DNA of 64,000 bases, taken from contig NZ_JAVHNP010000001.1 of the NCBI RefSeq assembly GCF_031769195.1, positions 186,001-250,000 of the forward strand, written 5' to 3'. The position numbers were made by a program, and so were the translations under genes. Source of the DNA: Vreelandella sp031769195. GTDB lineage: Bacteria > Pseudomonadota > Gammaproteobacteria > Pseudomonadales > Halomonadaceae. Positions within the stretch are counted from its first letter, which is position 1; each line of letters starts with the position of its first letter. Positions 42,478 to 50,772 of the stretch are shown in pieces. The notes below the pieces were generated by a model. It saw only the letters and a list, made by a program, of their open reading frames with translations. It did not search any database and was not told the DNA's origin.

Positions 42478-44076
42478 ATGTCAGGACTGCTCGACGATAT
42501 CAAAGCGATGGCCCAATTGCGCGAAGCCCAAGGCGGCAAATGGGCAGCGATCAAACCGGAATACGCCGCCCGTATGCGTACCCAGAACCGCTTTCATACC
42601 GGCCTGGATATCGCTCGCTACACGGCCAAGATCATGCGTGACGATATGGCTGCGTACGATGCCGATACCTCTCAATACACGCAGTCTCTGGGGTGCTGGC
42701 ATGGCTTTATCGGCCAACAAAAGCTGATCTCCATCAAAAAACATTTTGGTACCACCAAGCGCCGCTACCTCTACCTTTCCGGCTGGATGGTCGCCGCACT
42801 ACGCTCTGAGTTTGGTCCTCTGCCTGACCAGTCCATGCACGAAAAAACCTCGGTCGCTAACCTGATTGAAGAGCTTTACACCTTCTTAAAACAGGCAGAT
42901 GCGTGGGAGCTGAACCACCTGTTCCGCGCCCTGGATGACGCCAAAGCTGCCGGTGATAGCGCTAAAGAGAAAGAAATTATTAGCAAAATCGACAATCACG
43001 AAACGCATATTGTCCCGATTATTGCTGACATCGATGCGGGGTTTGGTAACGCTGAAGCCACCTACCTGCTGGCCAAAAAATTCATCCAGGCGGGTGCTTG
43101 CTGTATCCAGCTTGAAAACCAAGTTTCCGACGAGAAGCAGTGCGGCCACCAGGACGGTAAAGTGACCGTCCCCCATGAAGATTTCCTGGCGAAAATCAAT
43201 GCGGTGCGTTACGCCTTCCTCGAGCTGGGTATTGAAGATGGCGTCATCGTTGCACGTACTGACTCGCTGGGCGCTGGCCTGACACAAAAAATTGCCGTCA
43301 CCCATGAGCCGGGCGACCTTGGCGACCGGTACAATAGCTTCCTGGATGGCGATGTGATTGAGAACGCCGCCGATATCAATAATGGCGACGTGGTGATTAA
43401 GCAAAACGGCAAGCTGGTGAAACCCAAACGCCTTGCCTCAGGCTTGTACCAGTTCAAAGCGGGCAGCGGAGAAGACCGCGTCATCCTGGACTGTATTACC
43501 AGCCTACAAAACGGTGCGGATCTTCTCTGGATCGAAACTGAAAAACCCCACGTTGGCCAAATCGCCAGTATGGTCAACCGCATTCGCGAAGTGGTGCCGG
43601 ACGCTAAGCTGGTGTACAACAACTCGCCCTCCTTCAACTGGACACTCAACTTCCGCCAGCAGGTATTTGATGCCTGGGAGAAAGAGGGTAAAGACGTCTC
43701 TGCTTACCAGCGCGACAAGCTGATGAGCGTCGAGTACGACAACACTGAACTTGGCCAGCTAGCCGACCAGTGGACACGCAACTTCCAGCGTGACAGCGCC
43801 CGCGAAGCCGGTATTTTCCACCACCTGATTACGCTGCCGACTTACCATACGGCCGCGCTATCCACCGACAACTTGGCCAAGGGCTACTTTGGCGATGAAG
43901 GCATGCTGGCCTACGTGGCAGGCGTACAGCGCCAAGAAATTCGTCAAGGTATTGCCACGGTGAAACACCAGGACATGGCTGGCTCTAACATTGGCGATGA
44001 CCATAAAGAGTTCTTCCACGGTGACGCCGCCTTGAAAGCAGGTGGCAAAGACAACACCATGAATCAGTTTGGTTAA
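42478..44076 (+). CDS. aceA: Isocitrate lyase (long form)
   Basis: Isocitrate lyase splits isocitrate into glyoxylate and succinate, opening the glyoxylate shunt for growth on acetate and fatty acids. The 532-residue protein is the longer form known from Pseudomonas and Acinetobacter, about 100 residues longer than E. coli AceA. The catalytic Cys222 is in KQCGHQDGK. IADIDAGFGNAEATY, ARTDSLGAG and YNNSPSFNW are other active-site stretches. No malate synthase gene is adjacent. It is monocistronic, ending at a UUCG-loop terminator. Confidence 0.97.
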   Translation: MSGLLDDIKAMAQLREAQGGKWAAIKPEYAARMRTQNRFHTGLDIARYTAKIMRDDMAAYDADTSQYTQSLGCWHGFIGQQKLISIKKHFGTTKRRYLYLSGWMVAALRSEFGPLPDQSMHEKTSVANLIEELYTFLKQADAWELNHLFRALDDAKAAGDSAKEKEIISKIDNHETHIVPIIADIDAGFGNAEATYLLAKKFIQAGACCIQLENQVSDEKQCGHQDGKVTVPHEDFLAKINAVRYAFLELGIEDGVIVARTDSLGAGLTQKIAVTHEPGDLGDRYNSFLDGDVIENAADINNGDVVIKQNGKLVKPKRLASGLYQFKAGSGEDRVILDCITSLQNGADLLWIETEKPHVGQIASMVNRIREVVPDAKLVYNNSPSFNWTLNFRQQVFDAWEKEGKDVSAYQRDKLMSVEYDNTELGQLADQWTRNFQRDSAREAGIFHHLITLPTYHTAALSTDNLAKGYFGDEGMLAYVAGVQRQEIRQGIATVKHQDMAGSNIGDDHKEFFHGDAALKAGGKDNTMNQFG

Positions 44077-44097
44077 GCAGGCTGAGTCGCATCACAC

Positions 44098-44123
44098 ACA
44101 GGAGGCTTCGGCCTCCTGTTTTT
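44098..44123 (+). terminator. Rho-independent terminator after aceA
   Basis: Perfect 9-bp arms ACAGGAGGC and GCCTCCTGT close a stable TTCG tetraloop and are followed by a T-run. It is 21 bp after the aceA stop. Confidence 0.92.
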
Positions 44124-44378
44124 ATATCTACTGATGAGTGCTAACACTGCCCCCCACAAGTACGCTGCAACTTTTTTGCACACTGCTTTCTTAATGCCTG
44201 TCTACACTCTTATTTGTGACCTTTTTTCTGGATGGCTGGTCAAAGTTATACGATTCCGTTATCTTTTAACGAACGCTGTTCTAAAACGAAACGTACGCAC
44301 TGCTTTGCAACCAATTCGCAGCCCTATAGGCTGACACCAGCTGCTGATATTCGCTGCTGATACCCACTGGAGGTTTTA
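44124..44378. other. AT-rich intergenic region upstream of the glycine-zipper lipoprotein gene
   Basis: This 255-bp region is richer in A and T than its surroundings. It has an open frame of 66 codons (44134-44334) without a ribosome-binding site or recognisable protein features, so I do not call it a gene. It likely carries the promoter of the lipoprotein gene; TTATCTTTTAACG near 44260 is typical promoter-like DNA. GGAGG precedes the lipoprotein ATG. Confidence 0.4.
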
Positions 44379-44846
44379 ATGAAACGTTTACTACCTGTTG
44401 CTGCATTAAGCATTCTGACGCTGGCAGGCTGCGCCAACACCTCTACTTACTCAGGCGATGTGTATCGTGGCAACCAGGCTCAAACGGGCCAGAGCGTCAC
44501 TTACGGAACCATCGTGGCCGTACGCCAGGTTCAAATCCAAGCCGATAGCCGCACCGGCAATTTGCTTGGCGGCGGCGGCGGTGCAGTAATTGGCGGTATT
44601 TTAGGTAATCAAATTGGTGGCGGCACGGGTCGTCAGCTAGCGACCGTTGCGGGTGCATTGGGTGGCGCCGTCGCCGGTACGGCGGCTGAAGATCGTGTTA
44701 ACCGAGTCAATGCTCTAGAGATTGAAGTTCGTCGTGACGACGGCACCGATGTCGTCGTAGTACAGCGTGCTGACCGCGCCTACCAAGCAGGTCAGCGTGT
44801 ACGGCTGATTGGTAGCGGTGCCAACCTGAGCGTTGCGCCTTACTAA
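44379..44846 (+). CDS. slyB: SlyB/Pcp-type glycine-zipper outer-membrane lipoprotein
   Basis: This 155-residue protein has a lipoprotein signal peptide ending in the lipobox LAGC (lipidated Cys18). Next comes a glycine-zipper segment (about 62-108) with repeated small residues that can span a membrane, and a beta-rich C-terminal domain. This is the SlyB/Pcp family, which in enterobacteria stabilises outer-membrane proteins under PhoPQ control. The name slyB is given by family; orthology is not proven. It is monocistronic and convergent with a small membrane-protein gene, sharing a bidirectional terminator. Confidence 0.85.
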   Translation: MKRLLPVAALSILTLAGCANTSTYSGDVYRGNQAQTGQSVTYGTIVAVRQVQIQADSRTGNLLGGGGGAVIGGILGNQIGGGTGRQLATVAGALGGAVAGTAAEDRVNRVNALEIEVRRDDGTDVVVVQRADRAYQAGQRVRLIGSGANLSVAPY

Positions 44847-44914
44847 CATTACGAGAGCGCCTGAACGTGCGCTCCGCTGATGCTAAGTACTTGTAATCCG
44901 TACTTGCCAGAAAC

Positions 44915-44947
44915 ACAACAGCCCGGCCAATTTGGCCGGGCTGTTGT
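44915..44947. terminator. Bidirectional terminator between slyB and the small membrane-protein gene
   Basis: Two perfect 16-base arms (one begins ACAACAGCCCGG) flank a single central base. GTTTGTG follows on the plus strand and GTTTCTG on the minus strand. The very long stem between two convergent genes suggests it ends both transcripts, despite short U-runs. Confidence 0.75.
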
Positions 44948-45009
44948 TTGTGTGATTCTGTTTGTGTGATTCGGATGATGCAATCCGGCGATAGGTTGGC
45001 GACGACGGA

Positions 45010-45291
45010 TTAGTGGGCGACTTTACTGCTAGCCCAGTTGGCAAGCTTCATCACCACTAATGCAATCACTGCAAGCAGGATAGCGACTAGCAGAACATCG
45101 ACAGGGCGGATAAGCGTTGTCGCCCCCAGTACTGCGATGGCAGCCACCCACAGATAGCGGTTGTCACCGTGGCTTTTCAACACGCCAGGCAGCATTTTAT
45201 CTAGCCCTTGGCTAACGCCGCTCTCCCAGCGTTTATTAGCAAAATATGCAATCAGCACAAAGGCGACAACCCAAATTAAGAAGATGGTCAT
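45010..45291 (-). CDS. Small inner-membrane protein of unknown function
   Basis: This 93-residue protein is not recognised. It has an N-terminal membrane helix (residues about 3-18), a short polar stretch (KRWESGVSQGLDKMLPG) and two more hydrophobic segments (about 47-62 and 64-82). The end is basic. The gene is divergent from slyD and convergent with the lipoprotein gene. The codon composition and hydrophobic periodicity support it being real. No function is assigned. Confidence 0.65.
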   Translation of the reverse strand: MTIFLIWVVAFVLIAYFANKRWESGVSQGLDKMLPGVLKSHGDNRYLWVAAIAVLGATTLIRPVDVLLVAILLAVIALVVMKLANWASSKVAH

Positions 45292-45467
45292 AACAGACTC
45301 CAGTGAGTGTATTTCAGGTGGAAAAGTGGTCGCTGTAGGGTATCTCTGGACACCCCATGGCGCAATAGCGCTAAAGGCGTGGGGGTGGAAAAAGGCCGCT
45401 TACCCCCTGACAAGCTGGCTCACACGCGTTACCATATTGGGACATGCACTCACCGAAAGGTTATCCA

Positions 45468-45950
45468 ATGCAAATTGCGCAAAACTCGGTTGTCGCGTTC
45501 CACTACACCCTGACCAACGATGCAGGTGAGGTGCTAGATAGTTCTGAAGGCCGCGAGCCGCTGACGTATCTCCACGGCGCTGGCAACATTATCCCGGGCC
45601 TGGAAAAAGAGCTTGAAGGCCGCGCTGCTGGCGACAAACTGAACGTTAAAGTTGCCCCGGAAGAGGGTTACGGCGAAGTTCAAGAGCAACTGATGCAAGA
45701 AGTACCGCGTGATGCATTCCAAGGCGTTGAAAGCATCGAGCCGGGCATGCAGTTCCAAGCGCAAACTCAAGGCGGCCCGCTGATGGTTACCGTCAAGAAA
45801 GTTGAAGGCGACACCGTTGTGGTTGATGGCAACCACCCGCTGGCGGGTCAGCATCTCAACTTTGACGTTGAAATTGCTACCGTTCGCGAAGCAAGCCAGG
45901 AAGAAGCTGAGCACGGCCACGTGCACGGCGAAGGCGGCGTTGAGCACTAA
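45468..45950 (+). CDS. slyD: FKBP-type peptidyl-prolyl isomerase SlyD
   Basis: SlyD is a cytoplasmic prolyl isomerase and chaperone that in E. coli also binds nickel and helps hydrogenase maturation. The 160-residue protein has the FKBP core (VVAFHYTLTNDAGEVLDSS, HGAGNIIPGLEKELEG), an inserted-flap domain (about 65-125), and a short C-terminus with three His (GHVHGEGGVEH). The tail is much shorter and less His/Cys-rich than in E. coli, so metal binding may be weaker. The ATG at 45468 follows AAAGG. The nickel regulator and importer start about 100 bp downstream. Confidence 0.95.
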   Translation: MQIAQNSVVAFHYTLTNDAGEVLDSSEGREPLTYLHGAGNIIPGLEKELEGRAAGDKLNVKVAPEEGYGEVQEQLMQEVPRDAFQGVESIEPGMQFQAQTQGGPLMVTVKKVEGDTVVVDGNHPLAGQHLNFDVEIATVREASQEEAEHGHVHGEGGVEH

Positions 45951-45965
45951 GCTCTCGCATGCATC

Positions 45966-45993
45966 AAAGGGCGGCCATCGGGCCGCCCTTTTT
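45966..45993 (+). terminator. Rho-independent terminator after slyD
   Basis: Perfect 11-bp arms AAAGGGCGGCC and GGCCGCCCTTT enclose ATCG and end in a T-run. It starts 16 bp after the slyD stop. Confidence 0.9.
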
Positions 45994-46027
45994 AATGGGC
46001 GCTTATTACACCCCTGCGTTTGTCGAT

Positions 46028-46079
46028 TACTTCTACCTGCTACTTCTGTATGTTACTTCTGTCTGCTACTTCTCGGGTA
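46028..46079. repeat. 13-bp tandem array overlapping the nikR stop codon
   Basis: Four consecutive 13-bp units on the plus strand begin with TACTTCT (46028, 46041, 46054, 46067). The consensus is TACTTCTGTCTGC; the last unit diverges after seven bases. The last unit and the end of the third lie in the final codons of nikR (stop at 46066-46068). The array resembles the one next to lolA in unit length and position. Confidence 0.75.
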
Positions 46080-46467
46080 TCAACACAAGCTGCCCATAGC
46101 GCACGCTACGCGACGATGTCACCTCATCGGAAAACTGTTTCAGTGCACTCCCCTGCCCTTTTAATAGGGCCACCTCCAGGCAACTATCGTGATTGATGTG
46201 CACGTGCAGCGTGGATAACGTCAGGTCATGATGATCATGGGAGTGGCGGGTTAAGCGTTTTGATAAATCCCGCGCCGCGTGGTCGTAGACATAAACCAAC
46301 GCCCCCATGCAAGGAGCATCGGGTGCGACCTCCTCCTTTGCCTGTTTTAGCCCGCTACGGGTTAGGTCGCGAATGGCCTCTGAGCGATTTTGATAGCCAC
46401 GCAGCGCCATCAGCGTATCGACCTCGCTTAACAGCTCCTCATCCAGCGTTACCGTTACCCGCTGCAT
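46066..46467 (-). CDS. nikR: Nickel-responsive regulator NikR
   Basis: NikR is a ribbon-helix-helix repressor with a C-terminal ACT domain that binds nickel and shuts off nikABCDE. The 133-residue protein has the N-terminal RVTVTLDEELLSEVD and RSEAIRDLTRSGL DNA-binding segment. The high-affinity nickel ligands appear as His88, His90 and Cys96 in LHVHINHDSCLEV, with His75 and His77 in RHSHDHH. It is divergent from nikA over 106 bp, where a near-consensus NikR site is found. The gene ends inside a 13-bp tandem repeat and has no obvious hairpin terminator. Confidence 0.95.
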   Translation of the reverse strand: MQRVTVTLDEELLSEVDTLMALRGYQNRSEAIRDLTRSGLKQAKEEVAPDAPCMGALVYVYDHAARDLSKRLTRHSHDHHDLTLSTLHVHINHDSCLEVALLKGQGSALKQFSDEVTSSRSVRYGQLVLIPEK

Positions 46468-46522
46468 ACTCTCTCCTTCGCTAATTCGGTATGGTGCACT
46501 GCCGCAACTTCCAGCGCTGATA

Positions 46523-46550
46523 GTATGATGTTATTGTAAAAACATCATAT
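46523..46550. promoter_or_regulatory. NikR operator upstream of nikABCDE
   Basis: GTATGA (46523-46528), 16 bases, then TCATAT (46545-46550) matches the E. coli NikR consensus GTATGA-N16-TCATAC with one mismatch. The dyad extends further inward (TGTT and AACA). It lies between the divergent nikR and nikA starts, 24 bp before nikA, so nickel-bound NikR should repress the importer. Confidence 0.85.
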
Positions 46551-46573
46551 CAATAGCCTTAAAAAGGTGTCTT

Positions 46574-48157
46574 ATGCGTCGCTCTATCATACTGGCTCTA
46601 GCAGCCACATGCGTAGCGCTAAGCGCGCCTGCGTTGGCCAAAGAGCAGTTAGTGCTCGCCATTGGCGGCGAGCCGGAGCAAGGCTTTAACCCACTACTGG
46701 GCTGGGGGCAGTACGGCAACCCATTGTTTCAATCCACGCTGCTCACCCGTGGCCAAGATTTAACGCCGCAACCGGGCCTGGCGACCGAGTGGTCGCTGTC
46801 TGACGATCGCCTCACCTGGACGCTCACTTTGCGTACGGATGTGCGCTTTTCCGATAACACCCCACTCACCGCTGACGATGTGGCCTTCACCTTTAATGCC
46901 GCCGCAGAGGCGGGTGGCCGTGCCGATCTCAGCGCACTGGAGAGCGCCCGAGCCATCGACGGCAACACGGTTGAACTGACGCTAAAGGCACCGCGCATTA
47001 CCTTTATTGACCAACTCATGACGCTGGGCATTGTGCCTGATGCTGAACGAGAAAATGGCTATCGCGAAGGTTACGGCAGGCAGCCGTTAGGGTCCGGGCC
47101 TTACCAGTTGGTTGAATGGCAAGAGGGCGAGCAGCTGATTGTTGAGCGCAACCCCTACTTCTATGGCCCCGCACCCATCTTTGAGCGCCTGGTGTTTTTA
47201 TTTACCGATGAGGCCGCCACGCTCAGTGCTGCCCACGCCGGTGAGGTGGATCTCGCCGCGGTGCCGCAGGCACTGGCGAACAACCTACCCAGCCAAATGC
47301 AGCGGGTCATTATGAAGAGCGTGGACAACCGCGGCATTCTGTTTCCCATGCAGCCAGATGAAGGCGAGCAAGCTGCCAACGGTGCCCCGATCGGCAATAA
47401 CGTCACGTCTAGTCTCGCTATTCGTCAGGCGGTGAATCTTGCCCTCGACCGCGAAACACTGGTGGACGTCGCGCTCAACGGTTTTGGACGTCCGGCCTTT
47501 GGCCCGGCGGACGGCCTGCCCTGGAGCCAAGAAGGCGAGAAAGTAGCGGCGCCCAATTTAGCACGTGCCAATGCACTGCTCGATGAAGCAGGCTGGGTTC
47601 GCCAAGACGAAGACGGGCTGCGTTTCAAGGACGGCCAGCCAGCACGTTTTCGACTGACGTACCCATCAAGCGACACCACGCGCCAACAGCTCGCCCAAGT
47701 GAGCGCTGAAATGGTACGGCCGCTCGGCATTGAAATGCAGCCCACCGGCCGCCACTGGGACGAGATCCAGCGGGAAGCCCTGCATCAAGATGCCATTGTG
47801 TTTGGTTTCGGCAGCCATAGTCCGCAGGAGGTGTATTACCTCTTTCATAGCGAGCATGCCGGGTTTGGCTTCTATAACAGCGGCTATTACGCCAACGAGA
47901 CCGTGGATAAACACTTAGAGGCCGCCCAAGCCGCTGCAACGCCTGAAGAGGCCAACCAACACTGGCAAGCGGCGCAGTGGGATGGTGATACGGGCTATGG
48001 GTTGCAAGGTGATACCAGCTGGGCCTGGATGGTCAACCTTGCCCATGTGTATGCCACCCATCGCTGCCTTGACCTGGGCGAGCTGGGCGTGGCCCCCCAC
48101 GGCCACGGCTGGCCGGTAACGGCTAACCTGCTGGAGTGGCGCTGGTCGTGCGACTAG
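46574..48157 (+). CDS. nikA: Nickel ABC transporter periplasmic binding protein NikA
   Basis: NikA captures nickel, probably as a small organic complex, in the periplasm. The 527-residue protein has a clear signal peptide with cleavage after PALA. A family 5 (peptide/nickel) solute-binding domain follows: EPEQGFNPLLGWGQYGNPLFQSTLL (in part) near residue 35, and YGRQPLGSGPYQLVEWQEGE (in part) near 170. The position directly behind a NikR site supports nickel as the ligand instead of peptides. It is the first gene of nikABCDE and overlaps nikB. Confidence 0.93.
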   Translation: MRRSIILALAATCVALSAPALAKEQLVLAIGGEPEQGFNPLLGWGQYGNPLFQSTLLTRGQDLTPQPGLATEWSLSDDRLTWTLTLRTDVRFSDNTPLTADDVAFTFNAAAEAGGRADLSALESARAIDGNTVELTLKAPRITFIDQLMTLGIVPDAERENGYREGYGRQPLGSGPYQLVEWQEGEQLIVERNPYFYGPAPIFERLVFLFTDEAATLSAAHAGEVDLAAVPQALANNLPSQMQRVIMKSVDNRGILFPMQPDEGEQAANGAPIGNNVTSSLAIRQAVNLALDRETLVDVALNGFGRPAFGPADGLPWSQEGEKVAAPNLARANALLDEAGWVRQDEDGLRFKDGQPARFRLTYPSSDTTRQQLAQVSAEMVRPLGIEMQPTGRHWDEIQREALHQDAIVFGFGSHSPQEVYYLFHSEHAGFGFYNSGYYANETVDKHLEAAQAAATPEEANQHWQAAQWDGDTGYGLQGDTSWAWMVNLAHVYATHRCLDLGELGVAPHGHGWPVTANLLEWRWSCD

Positions 48158-49128
48158 CCATCTGGCTCTCGGCACGCATACTTCGGCTGGCGCTGGTACT
48201 ACTGTGCGTTGCGGCCGTCTCGTTTGGGCTGATGATGCTCTCGCCCATCGACCCTATCGATGCCTATCTTGGCCCGCAGATGGCTCAGGTAAGCCCGGAA
48301 CAGCGTGCCTTGATCGCAGAGCAGTGGGGATTTGATGCGCCTGCTGGGGTTCAATTTAGCCACTGGCTGCGCCAGCTACTCAGCGGAGAGCTGGGCTGGA
48401 GCCATATCTACAACCAGCCCGTGAGTGAGGTGATTCAACAGCGCTTTCAGCGTTCACTGGCACTGCTGTTTAGCGCTTGGCTGCTGGCGTTAGTCCTGGG
48501 GATGCTGCTGGGCATCGCGGCAGGCAGCAAAGAGGGCTCTTGGCTTGACCGTCTGATTAGCGGCTATGCCTATATCACCGCCTCGACGCCCACCTTTTGG
48601 CTGGCCATGCTGGCGCTGCTGCTCTTTTCGGTCACGCTCGGCTGGACCCCCACCTGCTGCGCCGGCCCCATGGGCGTTCTCAGGCAGGAGGTGAGCCCAG
48701 TGACGCGGCTGCATCATTTGATCTTGCCGATTGCGACACTGGCACTGCTCGGTATGGCAACGATCACACTGCACACGCGTGCCAAGATGGTGGCGTTTAT
48801 GCGCTCAGAGACGGCGCTGCACGCCTTTGCCCAAGGAGCAAGCCGCTTCGACATCGCCTGGCGTCATGGCCTTCGCCATGCCAGCTTGCCCGCCATCACC
48901 CTGGCGTTTGCCTCTCTTGGCGAGCTGTTTGGCGGCTCACTCTTGATTGAGCAAGTCTTTGCTTACCCCGGGCTTGGTCAGGCCACCGTGGCGGCAGGCT
49001 TAAGAAGCGATGTGCCGCTGCTGCTCGCGATTGCGCTGTTTACCGCGCTGTTTGTCAGTGTGGGCAATCTCATCGCCGATGGCCTTTATCAGCTAGCCGA
49101 CCCGCGCATAGCGCAGGGGCAGCGATGA
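48148..49128 (+). CDS. nikB: Nickel ABC transporter permease NikB
   Basis: NikB is one of two membrane subunits of the nickel importer. The 326-residue protein has about six membrane helices and the binding-protein-dependent transport motif near residue 225 (RSETALHAFAQGASRFDIAW). It overlaps the last codons of nikA. I chose the GTG at 48148 because GGAG lies 11 bases upstream; a GTG at 48136 would overlap that site. It overlaps the start of nikC by four bases (ATGA). Confidence 0.93.
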   Translation: MRLAIWLSARILRLALVLLCVAAVSFGLMMLSPIDPIDAYLGPQMAQVSPEQRALIAEQWGFDAPAGVQFSHWLRQLLSGELGWSHIYNQPVSEVIQQRFQRSLALLFSAWLLALVLGMLLGIAAGSKEGSWLDRLISGYAYITASTPTFWLAMLALLLFSVTLGWTPTCCAGPMGVLRQEVSPVTRLHHLILPIATLALLGMATITLHTRAKMVAFMRSETALHAFAQGASRFDIAWRHGLRHASLPAITLAFASLGELFGGSLLIEQVFAYPGLGQATVAAGLRSDVPLLLAIALFTALFVSVGNLIADGLYQLADPRIAQGQR

Positions 49129-49922
49129 ACCGCCAACCGCGCCTACTGGCAGCAGGCTATGCAGCGTTACTCTGCCTACTGGTGGCACTACTGCTAAGCC
49201 ACCGTTTTTGGCTAGGCGATACGCCTTTTCACATGCAGTTTGAGGCGCGCTTACTGCCTCCTAGCACCAACCACTGGCTGGGAACGGATGCGCTGGGCCG
49301 GGAGCTGTGGGCACGCACGCTGGCTGGGCTTGCTCTGAGTTTTTGGGTAGGTCTTAGCGCCGCACTGCTAGGTACGCTAATTGCCCTAAGCCTGGCAAGC
49401 CTAGCGATGCTGTCATCAACGCTGGATGCTCTGGTTAGCCTATTGATTGATACGCTGCTAAGCGTGCCGCACCTGATTTTACTGCTGCTGATTGCCTTTG
49501 CCCTCGGTGGTGGAACCCAGGCAGTGATTATCGCGGTTGCACTGACCCACTGGCCCAGCCTTGCCAGGGTACTGCGCGCAGAGCTACTGAGCGTACGCCA
49601 TGCCCCGTACGTAGCCATGTCGAAAGGATTCGGCAAACGTCAGGGGTTTATTGTGTGGCACCACCTGCTGCCCCATTTACTGCCTCACTGCTTGGTCGGC
49701 GCACTGCTGCTATTTCCCCATGCCATTTTGCATGAAGCCGCCCTGACCTTTTTAGGCGTTGGCCTGGACCCAACCCAGCCCGCCATCGGCGTATTACTGG
49801 CCGACGCCATGCGCTATCTCACTGGCGGCTACTGGTGGCTGGGCGTGTTTCCGGGGCTGGGCTTACTGCTTATGGTGCTGGCCATTGGGCGTTTTGGGGC
49901 CCTGCTGCGCCAAGCGCTGTAA
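49125..49922 (+). CDS. nikC: Nickel ABC transporter permease NikC
   Basis: NikC is the second membrane subunit of the nickel importer. The 265-residue protein has about six membrane helices, the N-terminal LGTDALGRELWARTLAG stretch of dipeptide/nickel permeases and the cytoplasmic coupling loop ELLSVRHAPYVAMSKGFGK near residue 150. It overlaps nikB by ATGA and precedes nikD by 28 bp, so it belongs to the same transcript. Confidence 0.93.
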   Translation: MNRQPRLLAAGYAALLCLLVALLLSHRFWLGDTPFHMQFEARLLPPSTNHWLGTDALGRELWARTLAGLALSFWVGLSAALLGTLIALSLASLAMLSSTLDALVSLLIDTLLSVPHLILLLLIAFALGGGTQAVIIAVALTHWPSLARVLRAELLSVRHAPYVAMSKGFGKRQGFIVWHHLLPHLLPHCLVGALLLFPHAILHEAALTFLGVGLDPTQPAIGVLLADAMRYLTGGYWWLGVFPGLGLLLMVLAIGRFGALLRQAL

Positions 49923-49950
49923 GCGATACTGTTTACCTGAGGAGTTTGCC

Positions 49951-50772
49951 ATGCTGCATATCGAACGGCTGACCCTAGAACTTCCTCACTACCCCCGCTG
50001 GTGGCGAAGGGAGTGGGCCACCTGTATCGACGCGCTATCGCTGCACATATCTGCGGGCGAAGTACACGCGGTGGTGGGCGCATCAGGCGCAGGGAAAAGC
50101 CTGCTGGCCTACGCCATTATGGGACTGCTGCCGTCGGCGGCTAAGATGAACGGAGCGCTGCATTTTCACTCAGCGCCTTTAACCCCTGCGCGCCAGCGCC
50201 AGCTACGTGGCCGTCAGCTAGCGCTGATTCCACAATCCTTGAGCGCTCTTGACCCTCTCGCTCGTAGCCAGCAACAGGTAGGCTGGGCTGCCCAACGGGC
50301 GGGGCTTGAACGCCCCGCCGCCCATCAGCGTGCCGAGGCGCTGCTCGGCCACTACCAGCTTAGCCACGCCGCCGCCCACTACCCCCATGAGCTCTCGGGT
50401 GGCATGGCCCGCCGCGTACTCATCGCCATGGCCCAAGTGGGCAACGCGCATCTAGTGATTGCCGATGAGCCCAGCGTGGGTTTAGACCCCGCTCAGCGCG
50501 ACCGCGTACTGGCCACGCTAAAGGCCATGGCCCTTGAGGGCAAAGCCGTGTTGCTGATTACCCACGACCTTCGCCATGCCCTGGCCATTGCCGACCGCGT
50601 CACGGTGATGCGGCAAGGCAAAGGCCTAGAGACCGCCCCTGCCCAAGCGTTTCGGGGCCAGGGAGAACGGCTCACCACCGCTTATGCGCGCGCCCTCTGG
50701 CACGCACTGCCAGATAACGCCTTCAGCACGCTGCCAACCACCGCCTTGCGACAGGAGCCAACGCTTGCTTGA
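49951..50772 (+). CDS. nikD: Nickel ABC transporter ATP-binding protein NikD
   Basis: NikD is one of the two ATPases of the nickel importer. The 273-residue protein has Walker A GASGAGKS at 43-50, the Q-loop in LIPQSLSALDPLARS, the ABC signature ELSGGMARRV and Walker B HLVIADEPSVGLD. The ATG at 49951 follows GAGGAG; an upstream open frame overlaps nikC and is noncoding. Its stop codon overlaps nikE, so the two ATPases are translationally coupled. Confidence 0.93.
   Translation: MLHIERLTLELPHYPRWWRREWATCIDALSLHISAGEVHAVVGASGAGKSLLAYAIMGLLPSAAKMNGALHFHSAPLTPARQRQLRGRQLALIPQSLSALDPLARSQQQVGWAAQRAGLERPAAHQRAEALLGHYQLSHAAAHYPHELSGGMARRVLIAMAQVGNAHLVIADEPSVGLDPAQRDRVLATLKAMALEGKAVLLITHDLRHALAIADRVTVMRQGKGLETAPAQAFRGQGERLTTAYARALWHALPDNAFSTLPTTALRQEPTLA

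Noticed and set aside
44134..44334. Open frame of 66 codons upstream of the slyB-like gene
   Set aside because: No ribosome-binding site, residue composition unlike a protein, and it fills an AT-rich promoter region just after a terminator.
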